Positions 38,367-49,197 of a DNA stretch of 64,000 nt are shown in pieces. A model generated the notes under the pieces. That model had not been told where the DNA came from, did not search any database, and saw only the letters and a list, made by a program, of their open reading frames with translations. The stretch spans positions 1 through 64,000 of the forward strand of contig CANBWO010000007.1 of the NCBI GenBank assembly GCA_947373155.1. The letters are read 5' to 3'. Within the stretch, counting starts at the first letter, position 1, and every line of letters begins with the position of its first letter. The position numbers were made by a program, and so were the translations under genes. Origin of the DNA: Microbacteriaceae bacterium (GTDB lineage Bacteria; Actinomycetota; Actinomycetes; Actinomycetales; Microbacteriaceae).

Positions 38367-39251
38367 TCAACCACAGTCCACCCACATGCGCACAACTGTT
38401 AAGGGAGTGTTAACAACACTCGAGCCCGCGACTGGGGTTTGCCTCAAAACGAGGTTTTTCTTCGACATCAAACATGAATTAAGCGGCGCAAAGCCAGTTG
38501 ACGTTGGCATGGCAACGCTGAACTTGTAACCGTGTGCCGCTAACTTCCAAGAAACTTGCCCGTCAACCCAGCCTATGATTTTTGGCATTTTTACTGATTT
38601 TGTTTTTTGAGAATCACCCCCAGCCCCAGTGCTGTCAGAAGGATTAGTGCTGCTTGAATTTGGGTTAGAGAATACCCCCTCGCACACTCCCATAAAGAAA
38701 TACGCTTTTTCACCAATGATTGTGACGTGGCTTAAAGTTGTTTCCCCTCTTGACTCTACGGGCAGGACAAAAATCTGCCCTCGTGGCCGAAGCCCTGGCA
38801 TATCGTTGTGTGACCCTTTGGGTAGCTTCCAGTTGGAGTCAGGCATAATTTGGTTCAGCAATGGGTTTTCCGAGTAGTAATAAATGCCGATTTTATGTGC
38901 TTGAGCCAGACACGTTTTAGCTTCAGAACGCTTGTACAAACTTGGGTAGTTGTGGTCCAAAATGTAAGTATCTAGAGCACCAACACCTTTATTCGCTGCT
39001 TGTTGCTCCCCGTAAAACAAGCCCATGACTAGGGCTTTGACTTTGGATGACACACTTTTTGTTTGATCTTTTAATCCGATCGCGATTTTTGTCTCACCAA
39101 CATTCCAGCTTGGAGGCACATTTAAAAGAGCCTCAGCCGCATAATAAATGCGGGGCGGAGCTGGGGCCGCCACCCGATTTGATGCTGCAAAAACTGGCGT
39201 AGGAGTGGACAAACAAACCAAAATCATCCCAGCAAAAATCTTATTTCTCAT
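38367..39251 (-). CDS. Secreted protein with C-terminal PASTA-like region
   Basis: Signal peptide MRNKIFAGMILVCLSTPTPVFA; C terminus WKLAAHGYKFSVAMPTSTG...NLVLRQTPVAGSSVVNTPLTVVRMWV resembles PASTA. Confidence 0.6.
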   Translation of the reverse strand: MRNKIFAGMILVCLSTPTPVFAASNRVAAPAPPRIYYAAEALLNVPPSWNVGETKIAIGLKDQTKSVSSKVKALVMGLFYGEQQAANKGVGALDTYILDHNYPSLYKRSEAKTCLAQAHKIGIYYYSENPLLNQIMPDSNWKLPKGSHNDMPGLRPRGQIFVLPVESRGETTLSHVTIIGEKAYFFMGVCEGVFSNPNSSSTNPSDSTGAGGDSQKTKSVKMPKIIGWVDGQVSWKLAAHGYKFSVAMPTSTGFAPLNSCLMSKKNLVLRQTPVAGSSVVNTPLTVVRMWVDCG

Positions 39252-39437
39252 TAACATCCCCCTTTAGCAATCGCGAACTTACTTCAGATTATTAGATGGT
39301 GAGAACGCCTGTGAACTTTTTCTAGGACGCTTTAGAAACTGTGTAGGGTTTCCTGAGGCGTGGTCGCCTTCCCCGACGAGGTTTTCCAGTTGTGAATTCA
39401 AAACGGCTAAACTTATTCGGTGCCCAACTGGGTGCAA

Positions 39438-39510
39438 GCCGCTTTGGCGCAATTGGTAGCGCACCGCACTTGTAATGCGGGGGTTGAGGGTTCGAGTCCC
39501 TTAGGCGGCT
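39438..39510 (+). tRNA. tRNA-Thr (anticodon TGT), CCA not encoded
   Basis: gccgctttggcgcaattggtagcgcaccgcacttgtaatgcgggggttgagggttcgagtcccttaggcggct cloverleaf; loop cttgtaa. Confidence 0.95.
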
Positions 39511-39556
39511 CTCGCACAAGCTCGGACCGCTGTCGCGGTCGCGGTCTTCTTGCTTA

Positions 39557-39751
39557 CTAAACGTGCAGCGCGTGCAATCCCGCGAACACTGCAAACGCAG
39601 GCCAAACAATGGCCTTGAGGATCCCCAAAACTCCGCCCCAGAAATCGTGGCTCTGGCCAACGAAATAAACCGCTGCCCCAATAAAGGTCAAAAAGTAGAC
39701 ACCGCTGGTGTTTTTGTCGTTTCCGAATTTGAACTTGTACTTCTTTGCCAT
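39557..39751 (-). CDS. Small membrane protein (hypothetical)
   Basis: MAKKYKFKFGNDKNTSGVYFLTFIGAAVYFVGQSHDFWGGVLGILKAIVWPAFAVFAGLHALHV; RBS upstream (gagaaac/aaggag). Confidence 0.7.
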   Translation of the reverse strand: MAKKYKFKFGNDKNTSGVYFLTFIGAAVYFVGQSHDFWGGVLGILKAIVWPAFAVFAGLHALHV

Positions 39752-39761
39752 TTGTTTCTCC

Positions 39762-40178
39762 TTACTCTGTTTCAAAAGTAATGCTGACAGAGTTAATGCA
39801 GAAACGGTCACCGGTAGGGGTCTGTGGCGCGTCTTCGAAAACGTGACCAAGGTGGCTTCCGCAGTTGGAACACAGAACTTCTTGGCGAACCATGCCGTGG
39901 CTGCGGTCTTCACGGATTACCACCGCGTGATCTGCCTGAGGCTCATAAAAACTTGGCCAACCGCAGTGGGAATCAAACTTGGTTTCACTTTTAAAGAGGA
40001 AAGCGTTACAGGCGCGGCATTTAAAGCTGCCGGTGCGGTGTTCCTCTAGCAGTTCGCCCGTGTAGGCACGTTCGGTGCCCGCTTGGCGCAAAACGAAGTA
40101 CTCAAACTCGGTCAACTCTGAACGCCACTGTTCATCTGTCTTGTTCACTGGGAAATCCATCGATGTTCCTTTGCTCAA
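39762..40178 (-). CDS. msrB: Peptide-methionine (R)-S-oxide reductase
   Basis: CRACNAFLFKSETKFDSHCGWPSFYEP; CSNCGSHLGHVFEDAPQTPTGDRFCINSVSITF. Confidence 0.95.
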   Translation of the reverse strand: MSKGTSMDFPVNKTDEQWRSELTEFEYFVLRQAGTERAYTGELLEEHRTGSFKCRACNAFLFKSETKFDSHCGWPSFYEPQADHAVVIREDRSHGMVRQEVLCSNCGSHLGHVFEDAPQTPTGDRFCINSVSITFETE

Positions 40179-40240
40179 AGCCGGCTTCCACTCGGGGGAG
40201 CGGGCGTAATATTGGACTACTTTCTATCCAAGCAGGATTC

Positions 40241-40780
40241 ATGTCAAAAGACTTCCCAAAAGACGAGTTGGACTCGGTCACAGCCCCTGGCGGCCGTCAC
40301 CGCGCCAAGCGCACCTTGGCTAGTAGGTTTGGCTCCTTTGTTCGCTATGCGGCGGTAGTGGTGGTTTTGGCCGGAATCGGCATCGGTGTATTGAATGTGA
40401 CCAGCAACAACAGCCAATTCGCGGGCAATGTCGTGGGCACCGGCGGAAACCAAACGCAGGGCTTCCAAGAAAACGGGCTCGGCGTGACAGTCATTGACTC
40501 CACCGACAAAGAGGATTTGGCGGGCAAAGCGGCCCAGCTGCTGTTCGACGCAGGTTGGAATGTGCTTTCCGCTGTGAACGTGCCGGCCACCATCGGTGCC
40601 ATTGGATCTACCGGAGCAACCCAGGTAAGCACCGATGCGCGCACAGTTGTCTACGCGGTTTCACCTGCGGCGGAGTCGGCGGCTGGCAAGGTGGCTAAGG
40701 CTCTTGGCAACTATCAAGTCGTGGTTTCGAGTGCCTACCAAGGGCCGATCACCGTTGTTCTAAACGCTGACTACAAGTAA
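40241..40780 (+). CDS. LytR C-terminal-domain-like membrane protein
   Basis: Single TM; GLGVTVIDSTDKEDLAGKAAQLLFDAGWNVLSAVNV resembles LytR_C. Confidence 0.75.
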   Translation: MSKDFPKDELDSVTAPGGRHRAKRTLASRFGSFVRYAAVVVVLAGIGIGVLNVTSNNSQFAGNVVGTGGNQTQGFQENGLGVTVIDSTDKEDLAGKAAQLLFDAGWNVLSAVNVPATIGAIGSTGATQVSTDARTVVYAVSPAAESAAGKVAKALGNYQVVVSSAYQGPITVVLNADYK

Positions 40781-40997
40781 ATAAGGGTGGTTTCACCCTG
40801 TTTTGTATAACTTTCCAATAACCATGCGGGATATCGGCTTGTAAACGCTTTACTTAAGTGCCTCAAACGCCGATAGACTCCAAGTAGTCGTTTTCGAGCG
40901 GCATTCTTTGAGTGCAAGCGAGTCATAGTTACCTTCGGTGTCTATGCGACCCGGCTGGGAGTCTTCCAGCTGTACAACATAGTTACAGGAGCATTAC

Positions 40998-41198
40998 ATG
41001 GCACAGGGAACCGTAAAGTGGTTCAACTCTGAAAAGGGTTTTGGATTCATCACTCAGGACGGCGGAGCAGACGTATTCGTACACTTCACCGCAATCGAGA
41101 GCGATGGCTACCGCGAGCTTAAGGAAAACCAGCGAGTTGAGTTCGACGTGAAGAGCGGCGACAAGGGCCCACAGGCCGACAAAGTTCGCATGATCTAA
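40998..41198 (+). CDS. cspA: Cold shock protein
   Basis: [33 protein letters not shown]. Confidence 0.95.
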   Translation: MAQGTVKWFNSEKGFGFITQDGGADVFVHFTAIESDGYRELKENQRVEFDVKSGDKGPQADKVRMI

Positions 41199-41215
41199 GC
41201 TTTTAGCAACCAAGA

Positions 41216-41248
41216 AGTCCTCTCCTTCGGGAGGGGATTTTTTCTTTA
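41216..41248 (+). terminator. Intrinsic terminator after csp gene
   Basis: tcctctccttcgggaggggattttttc. Confidence 0.75.
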
Positions 41249-41284
41249 ACCGGTATTTTCCCTCAGGGCGTAGCGTTTGCGTTT

Positions 41285-41305
41285 GCACTCGTTGGTAGAG
41301 AGTGC
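41285..41305. promoter_or_regulatory. CIRCE-like element 1 (HrcA operator)
   Basis: GCACTC-N9-GAGTGC. Confidence 0.75.
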
Positions 41306-41314
41306 CAAAATGGA

Positions 41315-41341
41315 TTAGCACTCTCTTACTGTGAGTGCCAG
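41315..41341. promoter_or_regulatory. CIRCE element 2 (HrcA operator)
   Basis: TTAGCACTC-N9-GAGTGCCAG upstream of groL. Confidence 0.88.
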
Positions 41342-41375
41342 TAAATCAACTTATTCCAAACGGGAGAAACCCTAA

Positions 41376-42995
<1,620 letters not shown>

Positions 42996-43007
42996 AGTTC
43001 TCCAAAA

Positions 43008-43046
43008 AACAAAAGGACCAGTCGAGAGGCTGGTCCTTTTGTTTTG
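43008..43046. terminator. Intrinsic terminator after groL
   Basis: aaaaggaccagtcgagaggctggtccttttgtttt. Confidence 0.8.
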
Positions 43047-43052
43047 CCTAGA

Positions 43053-43343
43053 TCAAGCCAAGAACAAACGTTGGTTGGCAAGTTCGATCTCCGTGTATTG
43101 CTTAGCGGCTAAAGCCAAGGCTTGCCCCAGCTCGCCCAGTTGCTGTTCCACCAAACCGGCGGTGCTGCGCCACTTGGCGGCTAGCTCCTGAAAACTATTC
43201 GCAGCCTGCCCCTGCCACGAACCCTGAAGTGAAACCAGCTGGGCATGAAGGGTTTCTACGTCTGTTTGTAGCTTTTGAATTGTGCTTTGAATCACACCAT
43301 TGGCCGCCAAAACCTCTTGGCTATCAACCAAAAATCGAGTCAT
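43053..43343 (-). CDS. WXG100-family (EsxA-like) protein
   Basis: MTRFLVDSQEVLAANGVIQSTIQKLQTDVETLHAQLVSLQGSWQGQAANSFQELAAKW; WxG motif in about 96 aa helical protein. Confidence 0.8.
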   Translation of the reverse strand: MTRFLVDSQEVLAANGVIQSTIQKLQTDVETLHAQLVSLQGSWQGQAANSFQELAAKWRSTAGLVEQQLGELGQALALAAKQYTEIELANQRLFLA

Positions 43344-43456
43344 GATTTTCCTTTCGTTTCGCCCATCATGCTCGCCCGCAGGTAAGTAAAAAGACAAAAC
43401 CCAAGTTCTGTTGAGAACTTGGGTTTGTCAGAAACTGTGTAGTGTACGACGCGAAA

Positions 43457-44911
43457 CTAGTTGAAACTCACCCTAAAGGTTGCTCCACCACCCGGAGTCT
43501 CGAGCGCGCTAATGCTGGCTCCATGTTGAGCCACAATGGTCGAAACAATCGCCAACCCAAGTCCCGAACCGCCAGTTTCGCGGTTGCGCGAATTGTCTGC
43601 TCGGTAGAACCTTTCAAATACCTTGCCGCGAAGCTGTTCCGGGATTCCCTCACCATGATCACGAACCTCAAGCACGGTGGCCTTGCCGCTTGTCCCGATT
43701 GCAATCTCTACTGAATCTTGGGGTTTAGAGAAACGGCAGGCATTGGCCAACAAGTTTGTTAGTACCTGACGCAACTGACCGGAATCGCCGTTGATTACAA
43801 CCTCGGAGCTATCCTGCAGCGGATTTCCCGCTAGGTCGGTCACCACAATAGTGCGGTTGTTATCGGCCACCGAGGCATCCTTGGCAGCGCGCTGAGCGAG
43901 CGAAACCAGATCCACGGGTTCTTTGACTGACTTGGCGCTTTCATCCAGGCGAGCCAACGCCAAAAGCGACTCCACAAGATCTCCCATGCGAATAGCCTCG
44001 GCTTCGATTCGCTCCATCGCGTCGGCTACATCAGCCTTTTCGGGCAGCGCACCAATTCGGTAAAGCTCTGCGTAGCCGCGCACCGAAACCAATGGAGTTC
44101 TAAGTTCGTGAGAGGCATCGGCTACGAATCTGCGCATCTGATCCACGGTTTGGTTACGCGACTTCATGGCAGTCTCTATGGAGTTCAACATGGAGTTCAG
44201 CGAACGATTGATTCGAGAAATCTCGGTTTTGCCAGGTCGCTCTAGCAAGCGCTGTCCGATATCACCGTCGGCAACGGCTGCAGCGGTTCGCTCCACTTCG
44301 GCTAGCGGCCGAAGCGCCTGGGTGATAATCAACCAGGTGGCTAAGCCACTCAGAATCAGCAGTAGCAAGCCAAAGCTGGTTCCAATTCCTCGGTACTGGT
44401 CAAGCAGGGCATCGTTGCTGCTGGTTGGCAACGCCACAACTAAGCTACCCGGCATGCCCTTGAGCGGCACCGCAATAATGCGCCAGGTCTTCCATCCAAA
44501 CTTGGAGTGAATGCTCGATTCAAACGGCATTCCGTTATTGGCAAGAACGTAACTGGAACTAAAGCCCGAAAGATTTGGCACATCCTGGTTGGCTCGAGTA
44601 GAAGAAACCAGACCAATCAAAAGGTTGCCAGAGGTGTCTAGGTAAGCGATGTAGTAATCGCTCGGAAGACGGGGTAGTTCGAGTTGGCGAGTTGCCAAGC
44701 GCTCTTCAAGGTTGGCGGGATCCTCATGATCCAGAGTCGAAGCGGTGGTTACCAGCAGGGTATCGATGTTCTGTTGGAGATAGGTGCGAAGCAATGAGAT
44801 GGTTCCAAGGCTGGAAACCAGTAGAAGAACACCGATGACCGCCATGCTCAGAGTGGTGAGCTTAGCTCGGAGCGATATCTGCTCCCAAACTGAGGTAAAG
44901 CGACCTGGCAC
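43457..44911 (-). CDS. HAMP-domain sensor histidine kinase
   Basis: Two TMs, HAMP, RRFVADASHELRTPLVSVRGYAELYR, ATP-binding GEGIPEQLRGKVFERFYRADNSRNRETGGSGLGLAIV. Confidence 0.93.
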   Translation of the reverse strand: MPGRFTSVWEQISLRAKLTTLSMAVIGVLLLVSSLGTISLLRTYLQQNIDTLLVTTASTLDHEDPANLEERLATRQLELPRLPSDYYIAYLDTSGNLLIGLVSSTRANQDVPNLSGFSSSYVLANNGMPFESSIHSKFGWKTWRIIAVPLKGMPGSLVVALPTSSNDALLDQYRGIGTSFGLLLLILSGLATWLIITQALRPLAEVERTAAAVADGDIGQRLLERPGKTEISRINRSLNSMLNSIETAMKSRNQTVDQMRRFVADASHELRTPLVSVRGYAELYRIGALPEKADVADAMERIEAEAIRMGDLVESLLALARLDESAKSVKEPVDLVSLAQRAAKDASVADNNRTIVVTDLAGNPLQDSSEVVINGDSGQLRQVLTNLLANACRFSKPQDSVEIAIGTSGKATVLEVRDHGEGIPEQLRGKVFERFYRADNSRNRETGGSGLGLAIVSTIVAQHGASISALETPGGGATFRVSFN

Positions 44912-44913
44912 GA

Positions 44914-45633
44914 CTAGGCCTTTTTAGTGGATCGGTACATGTAGCCAACACCGCGCTTGGTGATAATCACAGGTTCTACGGTTAGTGCGTCTAGTTTGCG
45001 GCGCAGGTATGAGACATAGGATTCAACGATTGCAGTGTTGCCACCAAAGTCGTAATCCCAAACGTGGTTCAAAATCTGTTCTTTCTTGAGAACCTGATTT
45101 GGGTTACTCATCAAAAAGTGAAGCAGGTTGTACTCGGTGGGGCTTAGATCTACCAATGTTCCGTTGGCGTAAACCTCGTGGGCATCGTTGTTAATTCGCA
45201 CCTCGCCAACTTCTAGAACGGCATCCTGACTTTCAGCGGCCTTGGTGCGACGCAAAATGGCTTGGATGCGAGCCACAATCTCGGCCAAACTGAAAGGCTT
45301 GGTAACGTAGTCGTCGCCGCCAACGGTAAGACCTGTTATTTTGTCTTCGGTTTCGTCGCGTGCGGTGAGGAACAGAACCGGGGCGGTAATACCCATGGAA
45401 CGAATCTTTTTGGTGACGCTAAAACCACTCATATCCGGGAGCATCACGTCTAGCAAAATGATGTCTGGTTCACCCTTTTCGGCGGCGTCCACGGCGTCGT
45501 GTCCGTTGCCAACCGCGTGAGTTCTAAATCCCTCAAAACGCAGGTGGCGGGTAAGTAGGTCTCTGATGCTGGGTTCGTCATCGACGATTAGAACTTTGAT
45601 GCCGTCTTCTGATGGGTTCTGCAAACTGTTCAT
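44914..45633 (-). CDS. OmpR-family response regulator
   Basis: KVLIVDDEPSIRDLLTRHLRFEGF; IILLDVMLPDMSGFSVTKKI; winged-helix domain. Confidence 0.93.
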   Translation of the reverse strand: MNSLQNPSEDGIKVLIVDDEPSIRDLLTRHLRFEGFRTHAVGNGHDAVDAAEKGEPDIILLDVMLPDMSGFSVTKKIRSMGITAPVLFLTARDETEDKITGLTVGGDDYVTKPFSLAEIVARIQAILRRTKAAESQDAVLEVGEVRINNDAHEVYANGTLVDLSPTEYNLLHFLMSNPNQVLKKEQILNHVWDYDFGGNTAIVESYVSYLRRKLDALTVEPVIITKRGVGYMYRSTKKA

Positions 45634-45699
45634 GACACCACCTTCCCAGACTTTTCTGAGAATAACCTGATAAAAGGTTGAGTGTTGTTTGGGAGTTAC

Positions 45700-47334
45700 C
45701 TAGAGGTCTTGAACATCCAGGATTTGATAGGCGTATCCCTGTTCGGCCAGGAACCTTTGGCGATTCTGAGCGAAGTCCTGATCCACCGTGTCCCTCGAAA
45801 TCAAGGTGTAGAAGTTAGCCGAGCGGCCGTCCGCCTTAGGCCTTAGGAGTCGGCCGAGGCGCTGGGCTTCTTCTTGGCGGCTACCGAACGAACCGGAAAT
45901 CTGAATCGCGACCGAAGCTTCGGGCAGGTCAACGCTAAAGTTGGCCACCTTTGACACAACTAATGTGGTTTCAGTTCCGTTTCTAAAAGCCTCAAAAAGG
46001 CGTTCGCGTTCATCTACCGGGGTATCGCCCGTAATCTGAGGCACTCCGAGTGCTCCAGCAACAGCTGCAATCTGATCCAAGTATTGCCCAATGATTAGCG
46101 TTGGTTCGCCAGCGTGCTTTTTCATGAGCTTGCGAATCACATCGATTTTTACCGTTGATGTTGCCGCCAGTCGGTATCGCTCATCGAGGCTGGCAATAGC
46201 GTATTCCAAACGTTCGATTTCGGGTAGGTCCACCCGAACCTCAAAGCAGGCAGCCGGCGCAATGTAACCCTGCTGCTCGATTTCTTTCCAAGGTGCGTCG
46301 TAGCGCTTTGGCCCAATCAGGCTAAAGACATCGCCCTCTTTGCCGTCCTCGCGCACCAGTGTGGCGGTCAGTCCAAGCCGGCGTCTGGCCTGCAAATCCG
46401 CTGTCATCTTGAAGATCGGCGCGGGCAATAGGTGCACTTCGTCGTAGACGATGAGTCCCCAGTCCTTGGCGTTCAGCAGTGCCAGGTGGGCGTATTCGCT
46501 CTTACGTTTGGTGGTCAAGATTTGATAGGTGGCAATAGTCACCGGTTTGACTTCTTTAGTGCTCCCGGAGTACTCGCCAATCTCGTCTTCGGTCAGCGAC
46601 GTGCGGCGGATCAGTTCTGCCTTCCACTGCCTGGCACTCACAGTGTTGGTAACCAAAATCAGTGTGCTGGTCTTGGCCACGCTCATGGCGCCAGCCCCAA
46701 CGATGGTCTTGCCCGCTCCACAGGGGAGAACAACAACACCGCTTCCGCCATCCCAGAATTTATCTACCGCGGCACGCTGATAATCGCGAATGCCCCAGCC
46801 AGTTTGGTCTAATTCGATTGGGTGCGGAGTGCCTGGAGTGTAACCGGCGAAGTCCTCGGCGGGCCATCCCAGCTTTAGTAGCTCTTGCTTTACCTGACCG
46901 CGCGCCCAAGGGCGGATGCGGAAGGCATTGGCCGATACTTGGGCCTCTAGCAGCTCTGCAATCTTGCGCTGACGCGAGGCCTCGAGCAAAACCGGAACCG
47001 AGTCACTTCGAAGTTCAAGGTCGCCCTCGCTAGAGCGTGCAATAGTTAGGCGCCCGTAGCGGGCCATGGTTTCAGTGATGTCGGTTCGAACCGCGGCCGG
47101 AACCGGAAACTTGGCGTAGCGGTCTAGCACCCCAAGCACAAAGTCGCTGTCGTGGCCTGCGGCACGGGCGTTCCAAAGCCCCAAACGCGTGATCCGGTAA
47201 GTGTGAATGTGCTCTGGAGCTCGCTCTAACTCGGCAAAGATGCTGAGCTCGTGGCGGGCGTCTCCCGCGGCTGGATGGTCGACTTCGAGTAGAGCAGTTT
47301 TATCGCTCTGAACAATCAACGGCCCCATAGACAT
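45700..47334 (-). CDS. XPB/Rad25-like DNA helicase
   Basis: VVVLPCGAGKTIVGAGAM Walker A; IVYDEVHLLPAP; RLGLTATLVREDG; QEEAQRLGRLLRPK. Confidence 0.92.
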   Translation of the reverse strand: MSMGPLIVQSDKTALLEVDHPAAGDARHELSIFAELERAPEHIHTYRITRLGLWNARAAGHDSDFVLGVLDRYAKFPVPAAVRTDITETMARYGRLTIARSSEGDLELRSDSVPVLLEASRQRKIAELLEAQVSANAFRIRPWARGQVKQELLKLGWPAEDFAGYTPGTPHPIELDQTGWGIRDYQRAAVDKFWDGGSGVVVLPCGAGKTIVGAGAMSVAKTSTLILVTNTVSARQWKAELIRRTSLTEDEIGEYSGSTKEVKPVTIATYQILTTKRKSEYAHLALLNAKDWGLIVYDEVHLLPAPIFKMTADLQARRRLGLTATLVREDGKEGDVFSLIGPKRYDAPWKEIEQQGYIAPAACFEVRVDLPEIERLEYAIASLDERYRLAATSTVKIDVIRKLMKKHAGEPTLIIGQYLDQIAAVAGALGVPQITGDTPVDERERLFEAFRNGTETTLVVSKVANFSVDLPEASVAIQISGSFGSRQEEAQRLGRLLRPKADGRSANFYTLISRDTVDQDFAQNRQRFLAEQGYAYQILDVQDL

Positions 47335-47350
47335 AAGTTCTAGCCTATTG

Positions 47351-49168
47351 CTAGAAATTCACCCGCACGATGCGTTCCAAGGGAAGGGTTCGCTCAATAT
47401 CAGCTTTTTTGTCGAGACCGCGAAGGCGCCCGTTAGCCAGAGAAGTTGGCAGAACTCGAAACTCGACTTCACTGCCATCGCGGCTGGTAAGTACAACGTT
47501 GAGCTCAGCCTTGTTTTTCAACGCCAGCTGGATTTGCCTGAGCAAATCCTGGTCGTCGGGTTCGGCGCCAACTCGGTCGTCGGCCCGGCGCAACTGCTCC
47601 ACTAGCTCGATGATCGGGTCGGATACCGAGGCGGAAACGCCGGCAGCCCAAGACCGTTTGGCCTGTGGTGAAACCACATTGCCCTCGGAGTCGATTCTTA
47701 CGGGAACGTAACCCACGTCACGCAAGCCAAAATAAACCACCTCGGATTCAAAACGGGTGGCAAGGCTGCTTGCTGTGATGGCAAAAAGGCCAAACGGACG
47801 AAGGCGAACATCGTTGAGGATTTCAGTGAGCAACAGGCCATCGGTGCTTTGAATCAGGGTGCGCTCTGTGCCCTTGCCTTCAAGGAGCCTAAGGCGGCCA
47901 AAACGTGACTCTGCTTCGCGTAATAGGTACTCAACCGGCTGTGGCAAAGCCTTGCCACTCAAATCGGCAAGTAGGTCTCGAATCTGCTGGCCAGTCAATC
48001 CGCATTCCAGCCCGTGGCTGAGGCTGAGAGCCGACAAACGGTAAGTGCAGGCAACCGACACTTGCTCGATTTGGGCAAACTTTCGAAGCGTGGATTCCAC
48101 GTTGGTTTCCAGTGGTCCTGGAGCAATCAGGCTCAGGTCGGCTTGCACAATGAGAGTCCCCTGTGCTTTTGGAAGGTGTGGGGTCAGGGCCACAACGGCC
48201 GCCTCGAAGTTTCCGGTGAGGCAGTGAAGGGCCAAGTTTGTTGGCATACCCGAGACACTGAAACCGATTCCCTGAGCTTGCTCCGCCAAAAGGTGCAGTT
48301 CTTGGCCAAGTGATTCGTCGGCAAGTGGGAAAACCTGCGCGAGCGCGTCTACCAGGGTCAAGGATTCATCTTGAGCCAGTAACACACTCAGTTCGCCAGC
48401 GCCTACGCTGCCAAGAGATAACACCCATTGGTGAGCAATAATCTGCCAGCGTTGCATCACCGGGGCATCAAGATAATTTTGTGCGGCCGCGGATAACCAC
48501 CAACGGTCGCCTTCGAGCTGCACCAGTTTGAGTTGCTGAGCCATCATGTAATAGCCGCGCACTGCAGTATTTGACTTACGAAGGTGCCCCGCTAGGCGCT
48601 TGACATCGCCAACACCGAATCCGGTTTTACCCACGTGGCGAATAAGGTGCTCTTCGATATCCAGTACCAGTTCGGTTATCGCTTGCTGAGTCTCAAACGC
48701 AGCGATGGCTGCTAGCCCAAGCGATGCCTCCTGGCTGGTGCCTTGGGGGCGATCCAGCGGTAGCCCGGCCATACCTGCGGGTTGTTCCTTAAGACTAGAT
48801 TTTGCCCTACCGGAGGCCCAGGCTGTCATTAGCGGACCGGCTTGCGAAGCTACTGCTTCGAGCACAGTAAGTCTTCCGCTCGCGCCGCCTCGAACTACCA
48901 GGCCCAACTCCAAAAGCGCAAGGTGGTATGAGTCAAAATCACCGAGCGGTTGTGGTTCCTGGCCCTGAATCAGCTGGGCCAATGCCTCGGCCTCTGAGAC
49001 GGCTAGCTTAACCAGGCAGGAATAAACACTTTTAGGCGCCAACAGTGACTGCGCCAAGTCAAAGAAATCTTTGGGCTGACCAAGCACCTGCCGGCGTCGA
49101 ATCAGGGCTGTCAGTTGGCCGTCATCGCGCGAGCGCAACTCGTTTGCTAGAAGCAGTAAGTCGCTCAT
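47351..49168 (-). CDS. Helicase-associated domain protein (XPB-partner type)
   Basis: 605 aa upstream of the XPB gene; LIVQADLSLIAPGPLE...YRLSALSLSHGLECGLTGQQIRDLLADLSGKALPQPVEYLL. Confidence 0.8.
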   Translation of the reverse strand: MSDLLLLANELRSRDDGQLTALIRRRQVLGQPKDFFDLAQSLLAPKSVYSCLVKLAVSEAEALAQLIQGQEPQPLGDFDSYHLALLELGLVVRGGASGRLTVLEAVASQAGPLMTAWASGRAKSSLKEQPAGMAGLPLDRPQGTSQEASLGLAAIAAFETQQAITELVLDIEEHLIRHVGKTGFGVGDVKRLAGHLRKSNTAVRGYYMMAQQLKLVQLEGDRWWLSAAAQNYLDAPVMQRWQIIAHQWVLSLGSVGAGELSVLLAQDESLTLVDALAQVFPLADESLGQELHLLAEQAQGIGFSVSGMPTNLALHCLTGNFEAAVVALTPHLPKAQGTLIVQADLSLIAPGPLETNVESTLRKFAQIEQVSVACTYRLSALSLSHGLECGLTGQQIRDLLADLSGKALPQPVEYLLREAESRFGRLRLLEGKGTERTLIQSTDGLLLTEILNDVRLRPFGLFAITASSLATRFESEVVYFGLRDVGYVPVRIDSEGNVVSPQAKRSWAAGVSASVSDPIIELVEQLRRADDRVGAEPDDQDLLRQIQLALKNKAELNVVLTSRDGSEVEFRVLPTSLANGRLRGLDKKADIERTLPLERIVRVNF

Positions 49169-49197
49169 TTTTGGGTTTTCCCTGTTCGGTAAATCCG

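Noticed and set aside
38176-38529. ORF of 117 aa on + in the island
   Set aside because: No RBS, no recognisable features, and it overlaps antisense to the secreted-protein gene 3' end.
35917-39437. Diversity-generating retroelement
   Set aside because: The RT has LPQGMPTSG rather than the DGR IGNLTSQ-type motif, and I saw no adjacent near-identical template/variable repeat pair with adenine-specific differences.
45700-49168. XPB helicase plus helicase-associated gene as a novel defence system
   Set aside because: This pair is a common actinobacterial chromosomal arrangement; no defence-associated neighbours seen.
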